The position numbers and the translations under genes are program-made. A stretch of 64,000 nucleotides of DNA from Datura wrightii (taxonomy: Eukaryota; Streptophyta; Magnoliopsida; Solanales; Solanaceae). Below the pieces are notes generated by a model that was not told the DNA's origin, made no database searches, and saw only the letters and a program-made list of their open reading frames with translations. Position 1 is the stretch's first letter. Each line of letters begins with the position of its first letter. The stretch is from assembly GCA_035772735.1 (NCBI GenBank), contig JASDFA010000007.1:82607501-82671500 (forward strand), in the 5' to 3' direction. Positions 46,699-58,787 of this stretch are shown piece after piece.

Positions 46699-48999
46699 TA
46701 TCATGACCGGGACGTACACCCGGATCGTAGACCCAAGACAAGAGACCCCGAGAGACCCCAAGTCGACCCATGGCATAAGCATGCATCTAATCTTAATCAA
46801 ATAAGCGGAATGCATAACATATCAACATAGCTGAAATGTAATCCTAGTGTAACACTCGGAAGTACTAGACATATACATAAGCTGAGTTCTAATCCTGTCT
46901 GAAATCCTCTACTACATAAGATGGGTTGATGGGACAACATACCCAACTAACTCGACCGATACTGAAACATAAATAACATGAAAGTATGTTAAATGGCCCT
47001 CAGAACATGAGGACTCACCAATAAGCTGAGAGTGAGATCTTAGATGAACTAAGGATGAGGTCGAGCCTGATATCCGGACCCTGTATCATAAAATGATACA
47101 ACATAGAAAGTATGCGGTCAATACGTGGAATGTACCGAGTATTCAAGGTAAGTAAAATGGATATTTAAAGGAAATAAAATTCATAAATAATCATAGGAGA
47201 AGGGCATCATCCTTATATCATAAATTCCGTAAGAAAACATAAGGCTCAAGACTTTCAAGTCATTCATAAATCATTCATTATCATAAGCGTAAGTAAACTT
47301 TATAAAAACATAACTTGACCCAATAGCATAAACATAATAATGCATAAAACATGCGGAACAATGGGAGCACTCATCATAACCGACACCATCATGGCAGAGC
47401 CTTTCATGATGCCCCAACTATCTCACTCAAGTGGGCAGAGCCAACCCCGGTTGCTAGGCATTGGTCGTGCATTAGGCGTGATATATCATTTGAGGGGATC
47501 GGTATCAATACAATATATAAAATTAGAACCCACAGTGGCACGTGGTTATGAGACACCGGCGTAGTCCTTTGAACGTCGGGCTGCTCGGTGCTAGACATGG
47601 CTCCCAAAAACATGCATATAGGCTCATACGTAAATCAATAAGATCATGCATTAAAATTTCATTGGCTAAAATATAACATTTATCATCATTGATCCCCTTT
47701 AGAACATGATTAGCCAAGAATCAAAGGCCCTTTTCATCGGCCAACATCATAAATCAATAAATCAAGTAATTCGTTCATAAATTGTAAATCATTCTTCAAC
47801 ATGTGGGCATTGCCCAATACTTTGACATACTCGATTCTTTCAAAAATATACTCATAAAAATGGGTAACTTGAAATCATGCTTTTCCATCATCAATAAACT
47901 CAAAATATTGAATATTCATCATAAATCATAACTTTCATAAACTCTCATCAATGGGCATTCTAGATTTAAAAAGCTTGAAACAAAATTTTCAAGAAAATAA
48001 TATAAAACCTGCCCATCATTCATAATTCAAAAATTAAAACTCAATTAAATTAAACCCATAAAGAGAAATTACATTTTCATGTATTTGGGTAAAACCCCAT
48101 GGAATTGAATAGGAGAATTCGTGATTTAATCAAAATTTGGGCATGGTGTGAGATGATTTACACTTTCTAAACCCTACATACCTGAGTTAGACTAATTTTA
48201 ATATTCCTTGAATACCCACAAAGAAATTGATGGAATTTTGGAGAAGAAGACCTTGAATCTCCCTAAAACCACTCTAAAAGTCTTGCATGGGAATGGGTAT
48301 GCATTAGAGAGTTAACCCATCTTATCACACTCAGAAAAGCACAAAATGACGTACTTTAGGGTGTCAAAGCATAGGAAAGTCAAAATTGCCCTTAATGAAA
48401 ATTTCCCTTAAAACTGCTCCGGACGAACCAACGACCGATCCAATGGGTCATTGCATGATACCACGACTCGTGGTATCGAGTTTTTGGGTCCACTTCCTCA
48501 CGAAAAACCTCAAGTTCCTCCCACGACTCTTAAGGACGTGTCGTTGCTTCAATCAATGGGTCATCGGATCGACCCTCATCAACTCCTTGACCATTATGAC
48601 TTCCCTCAACGAGCCTCACCACGACTCGTGGTTCCTTCCAACGAGTCGTGGTCTCAATCCATTGAATGCACTTGAATTCTCAACCCACAAAAAATGACTT
48701 GAAACAATTGGCCATTTCTCCTTACCACAAATCATGGGATGCCCCGTTGTTTCCCCATCAGCCTAAGTTCAGTCCTTCCAATGACTAGTAATAATGACTC
48801 CTTGTTCCTGACAACGAGTTGTTACACCGCCTGTTGTCACCACTGCCTCCCTGAACACCCATACCACGACAGCTTACAATGACTCGTGCTAACCAACCAC
48901 GAGTCGTTGAGTCGCCCGTCCTGTGATGTTTTTTTCAGTTTTCTGCACTTTTCAAATTCAACTCCTGGGTCTAATCTTAGGCCTTCCCGGGGTATTACA
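46699..48999 (-). repeat. 3' LTR of element F
   Basis: 2301 bases. TGTAATACCCC starts at 48999 (minus). U3 is dense in ACGACTCGTGG and CAACGA words, including the exact ACCACGA-C-TCGTGGT palindrome at 48618-48632. Confidence 0.85.
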
Positions 49000-49014
49000 A
49001 TATCTCCCCCTTGG
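49000..49014 (-). other. Polypurine tract of element F
   Basis: Minus strand CCAAGGGGGAGATAT immediately before the 3' LTR. Confidence 0.85.
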
Positions 49015-49249
49015 AAACATTCGTCCTCGAATGTAGGAAACAAGCAGCAAATAGAGACATATAATTTATCATAGCTATATACTAATCATTTTAACCGAAA
49101 TTTTTACGGGATGACTACCTCTGAATAAAACCACATAGCTGAACTGATCTCACACTTCACATACACATTCATACACATAAAAGAAACTTGTACACATTAA
49201 CTGGGCATGAAAACTAGATAGAGTCATAGGGAAAAAATGATACCTCAAG

Positions 49250-49960
49250 TCGGAACTGAGCCGATAGAGAACAAATGTAGGTATCTAGCCATCATATCCG
49301 CTTCGGTTTCCCACGTAGCTCCCTCAACATGCTGATTTCTCCATAAAACCTCAACTGAAGCTACTTCTTTGTTTCTCTATTTTCGAACCTGACGATCCAA
49401 AATTTCAACGGGAATTTCTTCATAATTGAGGTTGTCTACCGGGACTACCAAGGCTGGATCACCAAACATTTTTTCAAAAGCGACACATGAAAGACGAGAT
49501 GAACTGAAGATAACTCCGGTGGCAAGTCCAACTCATATGCCACTTTACCAACTCTTCTCACAACCTGGTAGGGACCAACATATGAAGGACTGAGTTTCCC
49601 TTTCTTTTCAAATCGCATCACTCCCTTCATGGGAGAATACCTTCAAAAACACCCAATCGTCAACCTCAACTCAAGATCCCTCCTCCTCGCATAAGACTTT
49701 TGGTGACTAGGGGCTATTTTCAATCATTCCCTTATTATCTGAACCTCCTCCGTAGCTTCATGACATGAATTTGGCCATATTATTGTTGCCTTACCAATCT
49801 CGAACTACCCGATGGGCGATTTTCATCTTTGCCCGTAAAGAGACTCAAACGGAGCCATCCCAATGCTGGCATGGTATCTGCTATTGTCGGCAAACTCAAT
49901 AAGAGGCAATGATCATCCTAACTACCCTGTTATTGAAGTACCCCATCTCCACCTTTGAAA
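49250..49960 (-). pseudogene. Element F integrase end and chromodomain
   Basis: From right to left: MAPFESLYGQ, MKGVMRFEKKGKLSPSYVGP, ELSSVHLVFHVSLLKKC, then after a frame change ILDRQVRK, a stop, and VEVLWRNQHVEGATWE with the aromatic/acidic pattern of the chromovirus chromodomain, ending near SIGSVPT. The chromodomain would steer integration to marked chromatin. Confidence 0.75.
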
Positions 49961-51339
49961 CAACCTCTACCTTCATATCTGAATGACCACCTTCGACCTT
50001 ACTAATATAGGATCCTCACCTTAGCTAGCTTTTCCCCCTGTCATCAAGAAAAATTCCGGTCCATCCTAAACCATGTCACCACACCTTATACTTAGAATCA
50101 TGCTAAACACACAAAACATTCAAATCCACCTGAAGCTCATTTGGAATCATCGGGACACAACCCAAATATGCAATTCAACCGTAAACCACATTCTAGGCCT
50201 GTTGGAATCATCAACCACTGATATCAGGTTGTTTTATTGAAAGTCGACCATGGTCAAACTCAACCTCCTTAAAGCTCCCGACTTAACCAAAAAGTTCAAA
50301 TTACTCCCGAATCACCTCGGGACCCACACAACTACCCAACTAAGTCATAAATCACCATCATGTACTAACAGAACTTTCAGACCCAAATTCAAGCTCGTTA
50401 ACCTGAAATGTTGAATTTGGTCAAAGCTCTCAAACATTAAACCTCCCAAAAACCGAGAATCTTATCCAATTTTCATTGGATCATCTTGGAAATTGTGTCA
50501 TCCATCCCCACAAGTCATAAGTAGAAAAATACAGATACGGAAAGGTTCAAACTAAGGAAACGGGTCAAAATCACGAAATGACCATGTGGGTGGTTGCACT
50601 TCTAGGTTTTGGCTAATCATTGCACTCTTTTAACTTCTACATGCCTGGAACCTATAGTAGGGGTAGGGAGTTATCCTCAATGTACACATCTTAACTATCA
50701 TTTACATCGTCGGGAACACCAATAGAGCCTAGAGTAAGGAAATCATGAGCACAAATTATTCAAGGAATCCAAGCTAGGTATGTACCTAATATAACATGAT
50801 TCTCATGAGCCGATAAGGCAGATCTTAAGGACTGAGTTTATAAACCTGAGCATAATAAGGGATATGAGCTCACATACGCAACAATGGTTATACAATGAAG
50901 CTAAATTTATGGAGTCATGGAGTAATGTTGGAATCGCTGACTGATGGGGTTGCCCATCACCTTAGAGTTCTGAACATAAGCATGGGTTGAGCGTAACATC
51001 AAGCAACATACAAGAGAAACATCTAAATGAGAATGGGTTAACTATCCCTAAGTACAATCTCTAGAACTTCTTTGCTAAAACTTAAGACCCGACATGACCC
51101 TTCGCTTACCATCTCTCTCTTAGATTAGAGATATCATTCTAGGGCTCTGGGACCCTTTGTTACAGTTGCACTAATATCACTAGCTCTAGACTGCTCATTC
51201 ACCTCTAAAGCTATCACTGAACATTTCATACTCTTAGCCATTACCTACCTCCCATAAAATAGATCTCATACTAAGGTGCATACAGGAATCCCGTACCTTG
51301 TACAGTAGGATCTCGGAACTAGAAATCATGGTAGGTTTG
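49961..51339 (-). other. Unassigned internal part of element F
   Basis: About 1.4 kb without recognisable protein similarity on either strand. RT, RNase H and most of integrase should lie here and are absent, so this is replaced or strongly diverged sequence. Confidence 0.4.
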
Positions 51340-51984
51340 ATGGAAAAGCTTATAACATACCTGAGACGTACATCTGAGGTCGACCACCACTCGCTCTTGA
51401 CACCCTATGCTGTGAAAGTGGGCGACTTGCTGAAACTAATAGAGAGGGATTTAGAGAACGACCTTTCCGACCATCCCGCTTGGCTGCAGTGCAATCCTTG
51501 TGTTTATGACCGAGTTGGCCACAATAAAAACTAATATCTGAACTTTCCAAGCATTCTCCTTGGTGGTGCTTCCTGCAACGCCACAAGTTGGGTAAGTAAT
51601 CTCCCTCACCCGGGGCTTGTATCCTCGAGATTGGGCTTGAGACTTCTTATGGATTTGAGAGTGACTCCCCCTACTCGACCCTTGTTGGGACCTCTTAAGG
51701 TCACCAGCCCTAGACCTCTTGTTCTTCCTCCTACCCTCTCTATACTTCCCAACCACACTCGAGTTACCAACCTCCGGTGGGATCTCCTTTATGAGTCCTT
51801 AAGTCCCAATAACTGCTTCTTCCCCGATAGGGTTCACCAGTGTGATCGCCCGCTGGCCAAGCTGGGTGATCATAGCTCGCATCAACACTCTAAGAGCAGC
51901 TCCGAGCTCCACATCAGTAACTTGCATGGAATCCCTCGGAGTTGGTGGTGCTGGCTGACTTCCATCATTATTATGAGAAGACAT
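51340..51984 (-). pseudogene. Element F gag, internally deleted
   Basis: ATG at 51984 (MSSHNNDGSQPAPPTP), open for about 60 residues. After a stop the Arg/Lys/Ser-rich tail before the knuckle follows directly, then after a frame change the knuckle FYCGQLGHKHKDC with its first Cys changed. The gag core that should lie between is missing. Confidence 0.65.
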
Positions 51985-52180
51985 GTTTTTGTACACACAT
52001 ATCACATGAGTTAGAGGAAGAGAGAGAGTTAAACTCATGGCACGAGGTAGAATCATGAAGGAAGGGAACATTTACTAAATGTATCGTAGCCTCTTCGTCA
52101 TAGGTGTAGCGCGCTTCACACCCTTGAAAAAGACTCTACTTAACGTGACTTTCAGACACCCTGGGACACTTCAAACCATT

Positions 52181-52192
52181 GCTCCGATACCA
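52181..52192 (-). other. Primer-binding site of element F
   Basis: Minus strand TGGTATCGGAGC, one mismatch to the iMet complement, four bases from the LTR. Confidence 0.75.
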
Positions 52193-52196
52193 ATTT

Positions 52197-53874
52197 TGTC
52201 ATGACCCAGATGTACACCTGGATCGTAGACATGGGACAAGGGACCTCGAGAGACCCAAGTTGACCCATGGCATAAGCATGCATCTAATCTTAATCAAATA
52301 AGCGGAATACTTAGTATCAAAGCGGAAATGTAATCATAGTGTAACACCCAAAAGTACTAGACATATACATAAGCTGAGTTCTACATACTGTCTGAAAGAC
52401 TTTACTACATATGATGGGTTGATGGGACACCGACGTAGTCCTTTGAATGCCGGGTCGCTCGGTGCAAGACTCGGCTTCCAAAAACATGCATATTGGATCA
52501 TATGTAAATCAATAACATCATGCATTAAAATTTCATTGGCTAAAATATAACATTTATCATCATTAATCCCCTTTAAAATATGCTTAGCCAAGAATCAATG
52601 GCCCTTTCCATCGGCCAACATCATAAATCGATAAATCATGTAATTCGTTCATAAATCGTAAATCATTCTTCAATATGTGGGCATTGCCCAATACTTTGAC
52701 ATACTCGATTCTTTCAAAAATATACTCATAAACATGGGTAACTTTAAATCATGCTTTTCCATCATCAATAAACTCAAAATATTGAATATTCATCATAAAT
52801 CATAACTTTCATGAACTCTCATCAATGGACATTCTAGATTTAAAAAGCTTGAAATTTTTTTTCAAGAGAATAATATATAACCTTCTCATCATTCATAATT
52901 CAACAATTAAAACTCAATTAAATCAAACCCATAAAGAGAAATCACATTTCATGCATTTGGGTAAAACCCCATGGAATTGAATAGGAGAATTCACGATTTA
53001 ATCAAAATTTGGGCATGGTGTGAAAGGATTCACTCATTCTAAACCCTACATACCTGAGGTAGACTGATTTCAATATTCCTTGAATACCCACAAAGAAATT
53101 GATGGAATTTTGGAGAAGAAGACCTTGAATCTCCCTAAAATCCCTCTAAAAGCTCTTGCATGGGAATGGGTATGCATTAGGGACTTAACCCATCTTATCA
53201 TACTCAGGAAAACACAAAACGACATAGTTTAGGGTCTCAAAGCACGGGAAAGTTGAAATTGCCCTTAATGAAATTTCCCTTGAAAATTTCTCCGGACGGA
53301 CCAACGACCGATCTAATGGGTCGTTGCATGATACCATGACTCGTGGTATCGAGTCGTTGGGTCCATTGCCTCACAAAAAACCTCAGGTTCCTCCCACGAG
53401 TCGTCAGGATGAGTCGTTGCTTCAATCAATGGGTCGTTGGATCGACCGTCATCAATTGCTTGACCCTTCTGACTTCCTTTACCACGAGCCTCACCACGAC
53501 TCATGGTGCCTTCCAATGAGTCGTGGTCTCAATCCATTGCATGAACTGGAATTATCAACCAACAAACAACGACTTGAAACAATGGGCCGTTTCTCCTCAC
53601 CACGAATCGTGGGATGCCCCGTTGTTTCCCCATCAGCCTAAGGTCAGTCCTTCCAATGACTGGTAAGAATGACTCGTTGTTTTTGACAACGAGTCATTAC
53701 ACCATCCATTGTCACCACTGCCTCCCTAAACTCCCATACCATGACAGCTTACGAAGACTCGTGGTATCCAACCATGAGTCTCTGAGTCACCCATCCTGTG
53801 ATGTTTTTGGCAGTTGTCTGCACTTTTCAAATTTAACTCCCGAGTCTAATCTTAGGCCTTCCAGGGGTATTACA
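52197..53874 (-). repeat. 5' LTR of element F, with internal deletion
   Basis: 1678 bases. Relative to the 3' LTR about 620 bases are missing at a junction near 52430, where GATGGGACA runs into CACCGACGTAGTCC; the 3' LTR has related short words at both ends of the missing part (46936, 47553). U3 has a CAACGACC/GGTCGTTG hairpin (53302-53326). Confidence 0.85.
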
Positions 53875-55730
53875 TTAGAACCAGTATTAGGTTTTCCAGA
53901 AGGATTAGAGTTTTATGCAATGTACTACGATGCTTCGAGCATTGGGTTAGGATGTATTCTGATTCAACATGGTAAGATAATTGCTTACGCTTCAAGACAA
54001 TTGAGGAAGCATGAAAAGAACTACTCCACCCATGATCTAGAATTGGCCGCATTAATTCATGCCTTGAATATGTGGAGGCATTATCTGTATGGTGTCAACG
54101 TAGATATTTTTACTAATCATAAGAGCTTCCAGTACATCTTTACACAAAAAAAGTTGAATCTGCAGCAGCGTCGCTGATTAGAGCTGTTGAAGGATTATGA
54201 TGTGAACATTTTATATCACCCGAGAAAAGCCAACGTTGTAGAAGATGCCCTCAGTCATAAATCGATGGGAAGTTTGGCATATTTGAAGCCCGAACAGTGG
54301 GAAATGGCTCGAGAATTGCATCAATTAGCCAGTTTGGCCGTCCGAATAGTAGACTCGAGAGACAGTGGAACAGTGATCTAGAATATTGCAGTATCATCCT
54401 TAGTTGTAGAGGTGAAAGAACGGCAATACGAAGACCCTAACCTGGCCCATCTCAGAGATAAATCTCACCAAGGGGAAATATTAGCTTTTGAAGTAATCGT
54501 AGGCGGGGTCCTGAGATGTGGAGTCGCCTCTGTGTTCTGGACGTGGCAGGACTTTGCCAGCAGATCATGGAAGAGGTAAATTATTCCCGTTATTCTCTTC
54601 ACCCAGGTTCAACATAAATGTATCATGACATAAAAGAGATTTACTTGTGGCCGGGAATGAAGAAGGAAATAGCGTAATTTATTGCACAATGTCCAAATTG
54701 CCAGTAGGTGAAGGAAGAACACCAAAAACCCAGCGGATTGACATAGGAGATAGCAGTGCCTATGTGGAAATGGGAAGCTATCAATATGGATTTTGTGACT
54801 GGATTACCCCGTACCAGACGCAAATTTGATTCTATCTAGGTGATTGTTGACAGATTGACGAAATCAACACATTTTCTGCTAGTCAGGGCTACCTTCTTAG
54901 CTAAGGACTATGCCGAACTATATATCAGAGAGATAGTTTGATTGCATGGAGTTCCAATATCAATCATCTCTGATAGAGGGGCACAGTTTACAACAAAATT
55001 ATGGCAGTCCTTTTAGAAGGGCCTGGGGACGCATGTTAACCTGAGTACGGCCTTCCATCCTCATACAGACCGGAAAGCAGAACGTACAATTCAGATGCTC
55101 GAGGATATGTTACGGGCGTGCGTGATAGACTTTGGGGGCAGCTGGGATGAACATTTACCCCTTATTGACTTGGATTATAATAACAGTTATCATTCAGCGA
55201 TCTAGATGGCGCCCTATGAGGCCTTATATGGAAGGAAATGCATGTCCCCAATTGGTTGGTTCGATGTTGGAGAATCATAGTTAATTGGGCCAGAACTAAT
55301 CCTCCGGTCAAAAGAAAAAGTGAAACTTATCAGAGAAGGCTGCTGATAGCATAGAGCTGGCAGAAATGTTACGCTGATGTATGGTGTATGAACCTGGAGT
55401 TCGATATAGGTGATTGGGTATTTCTGAAGGTTTCGCCAATGAAGGGCGTGATGAGGTTTGGTAAAAAGGGAAAGCTTAGCCCAAGATTTATAGGACCGCA
55501 CCGAATCCTCTAGAGGATAGGCCAGGTGGTGTACGAGCTAGAATTTCCTTCAGAATTAGAATCTGTCCACTAGGTATTTCATGTATCGATCTTATGGAAG
55601 TGCAGAGGAGATCCTTACCGAATTGTGCCAGTTGAGGATGTTCATATTTCTGAGGAGTTAGCCTATGAAGACGTTCTAGTAGCCATATTAGATCGGCAGG
55701 TTCGTAGGTTGAGAACTAAAGATGTCGCTT
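53875..55730 (+). pseudogene. Element E RNase H, integrase and chromodomain start
   Basis: Continues E after F. YYDASSIGLGCILIQHG and HDLELAALIHAL (RNase H) lie near 53920-54060, followed by YHPRKANVVEDALSHK. Integrase has SRYSLHP, CPNCQ, STHFLLVRATF, SDRGAQFTTKLW and the end MKGVMRFGKKGKLSPRF near 55440. The chromodomain region begins with AILDRQVRRLRTKD and stops at 55730. At least eight nonsense codons; several are Gln to TAG. Confidence 0.85.
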
Positions 55731-56572
55731 TGTCACGCCCCGCCTTGGGGGGTATGACTGGCACCTGGTGCCCTAGTAGGACCTAGACTGCTAACCGGTG
55801 AGCCTAAGCACATCTGGTTCCTAGCTAGCTCTAACTCAGATTTTTGGAAACAATGGGCTATATAACGGCTGTAAACACAGCCTTGGGCCGACTGGTCCTA
55901 TAGCCACCTGTATAAGACTTCAGCTAACCAGAAACATACTTACATAGGGGGAAACCTATGTGGGCCGACAAGGCCACCATGCTGTCTAGTTATCTGTAAC
56001 TCAACAATAAAATATTGAATAACTACGTGACCAGCAAGGTGACCACTACTATCAGACTATGGCCCCACACAACCAACATAATCAACAATGCTAAACAACT
56101 AAACAAAACGCACGGCCTCACACGACCGGCACAACTAACCACAGGGAGATGAATATATACAATCTGTAAGCCTCTATGAGTACTGATGAAATGGTCGGGA
56201 CAGGGCCCCGGCCTACCCATACTGTACAATAAAAGAAAATGAACTACACCTCTGAATATCAAGCTCCGGATGACTGGAGCTGATAACTCTATAGGCTGGC
56301 TGGAATCATGAGGGATCATCTCCTTGTCTATGAGTACCTGCAGGCAAGTAATGCACGCCCCAAACGGGTGTCAGTACCACTGGTACTAAGTATGCAAAGC
56401 AACTGGATACAACTGAATACAAATAACATAACTAGCAATTCTGAATAGCAGGAGATAACTGAATCTGTAAGAGCTAATATGAACTGAATCAGACTTTCTG
56501 TGCTGTGATAGGGCAGGAGCATACCTGTAGACGTGGCGGCTTGCTGTCTATTAACTACTATATAGCACATAA

Positions 56573-56610
<38 letters not shown>

Positions 56611-57215
56611 CAAACAAGAGCCAATACCAACCCCCATAAGCCGGATGGCGCCAAGCAAGCAAACAATCTATATACCCCTACCCGGGTCAAAACCAGCCAA
56701 AAATAAGTCACTCCACTCATCTGCTAAATACGAGCACCTCTGCCGACCCCCTGGGTCTCCAGCTCGGGCCATAGCCTCCGATATAAATAACCGTGTCTGA
56801 GCCTAGAGGACTCCTATACTGCATCTGTAACTGTAACTGTATCTAAATCTGTTCCCTAGGTGCTTGCGCACAACAGGGCTATCTGTACTGTAATGCTGAT
56901 CAGCCTGTTATGGGGAAAGCTTTATCCCATCTTCGTCCAAACTAGGGACGGCATGCCACTCCTCGGAGTGATGTAAACCTACCCGCTCAGTGGGCGACAA
57001 AGTTACCAACCCAGGGGCAACGAGGACGCTCAAAAGGGTGCCCTCACGACACAACCAAGTCTCAACAAACAATAAGCACATATATAGCAAGCATGTTTAT
57101 ACTAAAAAATACTATCTGAATTTTGATTTCTCATTCTGATCTCTTTCTGTATTATACTAATTCTCATACTGCTTTATACTAAATATGTGACCTTTATCTA
57201 ACTGCATTGCTAATC

Positions 57216-57613
57216 TGTAGCCAATATACTATCTAACTGTATGGCTATACTGTAGTCAAAATATCATCTGTCTGTATGGCTAATCTGTAGCCAAGATACT
57301 ATCTGACTGTCTGATTTTACTTTACTAACTCTTATTCTGAATATCTGTCATATTATTCTAGAAACATGCTTGCTAATAACATACAAGGCTATACTGAGCC
57401 AAGATACTATCTGACTGTCTGATTTTACTTTACTAACTCTTATTCTGAATATCTGTCATATTATTCTAGAAACATGCTTGCTAATAACATACTAGGCTAT
57501 ACTGAGCCAAGATACTATCTGATTGTATGATTTTACTTTACTAACTCTTATTCTTAATATCTATCATATTATTCTAGAAACATGCTTGCTAATAACATAC
57601 TAGGCTATACTGA
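57216..57613. repeat. Tandem repeats in LTR G (35 bp and 108 bp)
   Basis: Three 35-bp units start at TGTAG 57216, 57251 and 57286. Then three 108-bp units run from 57290, 57398 and 57506 to 57613, the third slightly diverged. Confidence 0.88.
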
Positions 57614-58292
57614 GTCTGGAATACTAACTTGCCATTTTGGCGCATGCTTTACTAACTTTCGGACTGAGTATGATATAACAACGCAAACCAGATTTACTGA
57701 ACTTGCACAATACTCAATATTCAACTCCGGGAATTCTACTACGGAGTTTACTGTGCTATACAAGGCTAAAACTACTAACTTGCCAAAGAAACTGGCTTTA
57801 CATACCTTAACCTCGGTTCATCCGACTAATGGACGAAGCTCGGTCAGTACTCCAACTATTTCTCCCAACTGCATTTACATATATGTCAATTAGAACTAAA
57901 TACACCAATATTCTGAAAGAAAACGTCACTTTCAATATATTTATAGCCTAAACTTTGGCTTATTGAAAGACGGTAAAAAACTCGCTATTTCTTGAAAGTC
58001 CAGAAGGGAGAAATATTCACTTTAAGGCTAGGAGTATATTGACACTAATTTGGAGCAATTCCACTTACCTTAGTTCGGTAGCACGACGATTCACCGGCCG
58101 AATTTCGCGAAACTAAATCCGTAGGAATGCTCCATACTGATTAATACCTCGGTATCTGGAGTTAATTTGAGTTTGGACCGCATTTGACGGCGTAATCGAG
58201 CGATAATTTAATAGTACTTTCGCACCCTCTCTGTTTTCTCATGAGTTCTGGAAATTATTTGATATCATAATGAAATGAAGCGAAGTGGAGGC

Positions 58293-58362
58293 TTTATATA
58301 CTTGGGCCTAGACAGGGCCAACGTGTCACGGAGCTAACGCGGAGGCTCCACCTCCGTGACAC
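58293..58362 (-). promoter_or_regulatory. LTR G promoter
   Basis: TATATAAA (58293-58300, minus) next to a perfect 11-bp inverted repeat, GTGTCACGGAG (58323-58333)/CTCCGTGACAC (58352-58362). Confidence 0.62.
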
Positions 58363-58518
58363 TTTACCATCACGGAGGGGCTCTGTCCCGGCTCCTTCCA
58401 CGATGGTTCGATAGGTTTCTCGTCCGGTCTTTTCCCAGGCCTTTATCTAGCATGTATGGCTTTCAAATACTCTCAACCAACACGCAAATAGGTGTTGGAA
58501 ATTTTATGGGGTGTAACA

Positions 58519-58535
58519 TTCTCCCCCCCTTTAAG
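58519..58535 (-). other. Polypurine tract of element G
   Basis: Minus strand CTTAAAGGGGGGGAGAA directly before the 3' LTR. Confidence 0.85.
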
Positions 58536-58787
58536 AACATTCGTCCTCGAAAGAAAACTTCTATCTAGAGGACTTCTCAACTTACTCAACTTGTTTCTAG
58601 AAAAATTTCGGCAGAGTTTCCCCTGTAATATGGACTATCCCAAAAACCTGAAATGCAGAAAAGTCCCATACAGGTACTCCACACAATACTATAGTATTTA
58701 AATGACAGATTAAAATAGACCTTCTCATTTATATGTATACTATAAGGCACTGCATAAGATAATAATACTAACATACCTGTCGCCTGA

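Larger units (their letters stand above)
46699..53874 (-). mobile_element. Element F: deleted chromovirus inside E
   Basis: Minus-oriented. 3' LTR 46699-48999, internal 49000-52196, 5' LTR 52197-53874, iMet primer site, polypurine tract. Flanks TCAGC and TTAGA agree at three of five bases and also align with the uninterrupted relative, so they are likely a decayed duplication. The coding part keeps only the gag start and knuckle plus the integrase end and chromodomain. Confidence 0.88.
41590..55730 (+). mobile_element. Element E: Tekay/Del-like chromovirus, nested and 3'-truncated
   Basis: Plus-oriented: 5' LTR, iMet primer site, gag, protease, RT, RNase H, integrase and the start of the chromodomain region. 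Element F is inserted between RT and RNase H, and G cuts it off at 55730. Many nonsense codons. G belongs to the same family in the opposite orientation, judging from LTR and protein words. Confidence 0.9.
55731..58518 (-). repeat. 3' LTR of element G
   Basis: 2788 bases; TGTTACACCCC starts at 58518 (minus) and GGGGCGTGACA ends at 55731. Longer than E's LTR, in part through tandem repeats at 57216-57613. An (AT)n run lies at about 56576-56609. Confidence 0.9.

Noticed and set aside
57290..57613. Three regular repeats that might suggest a CRISPR array
   Set aside because: The units are contiguous 108-bp tandem copies without spacers, inside a plant LTR.
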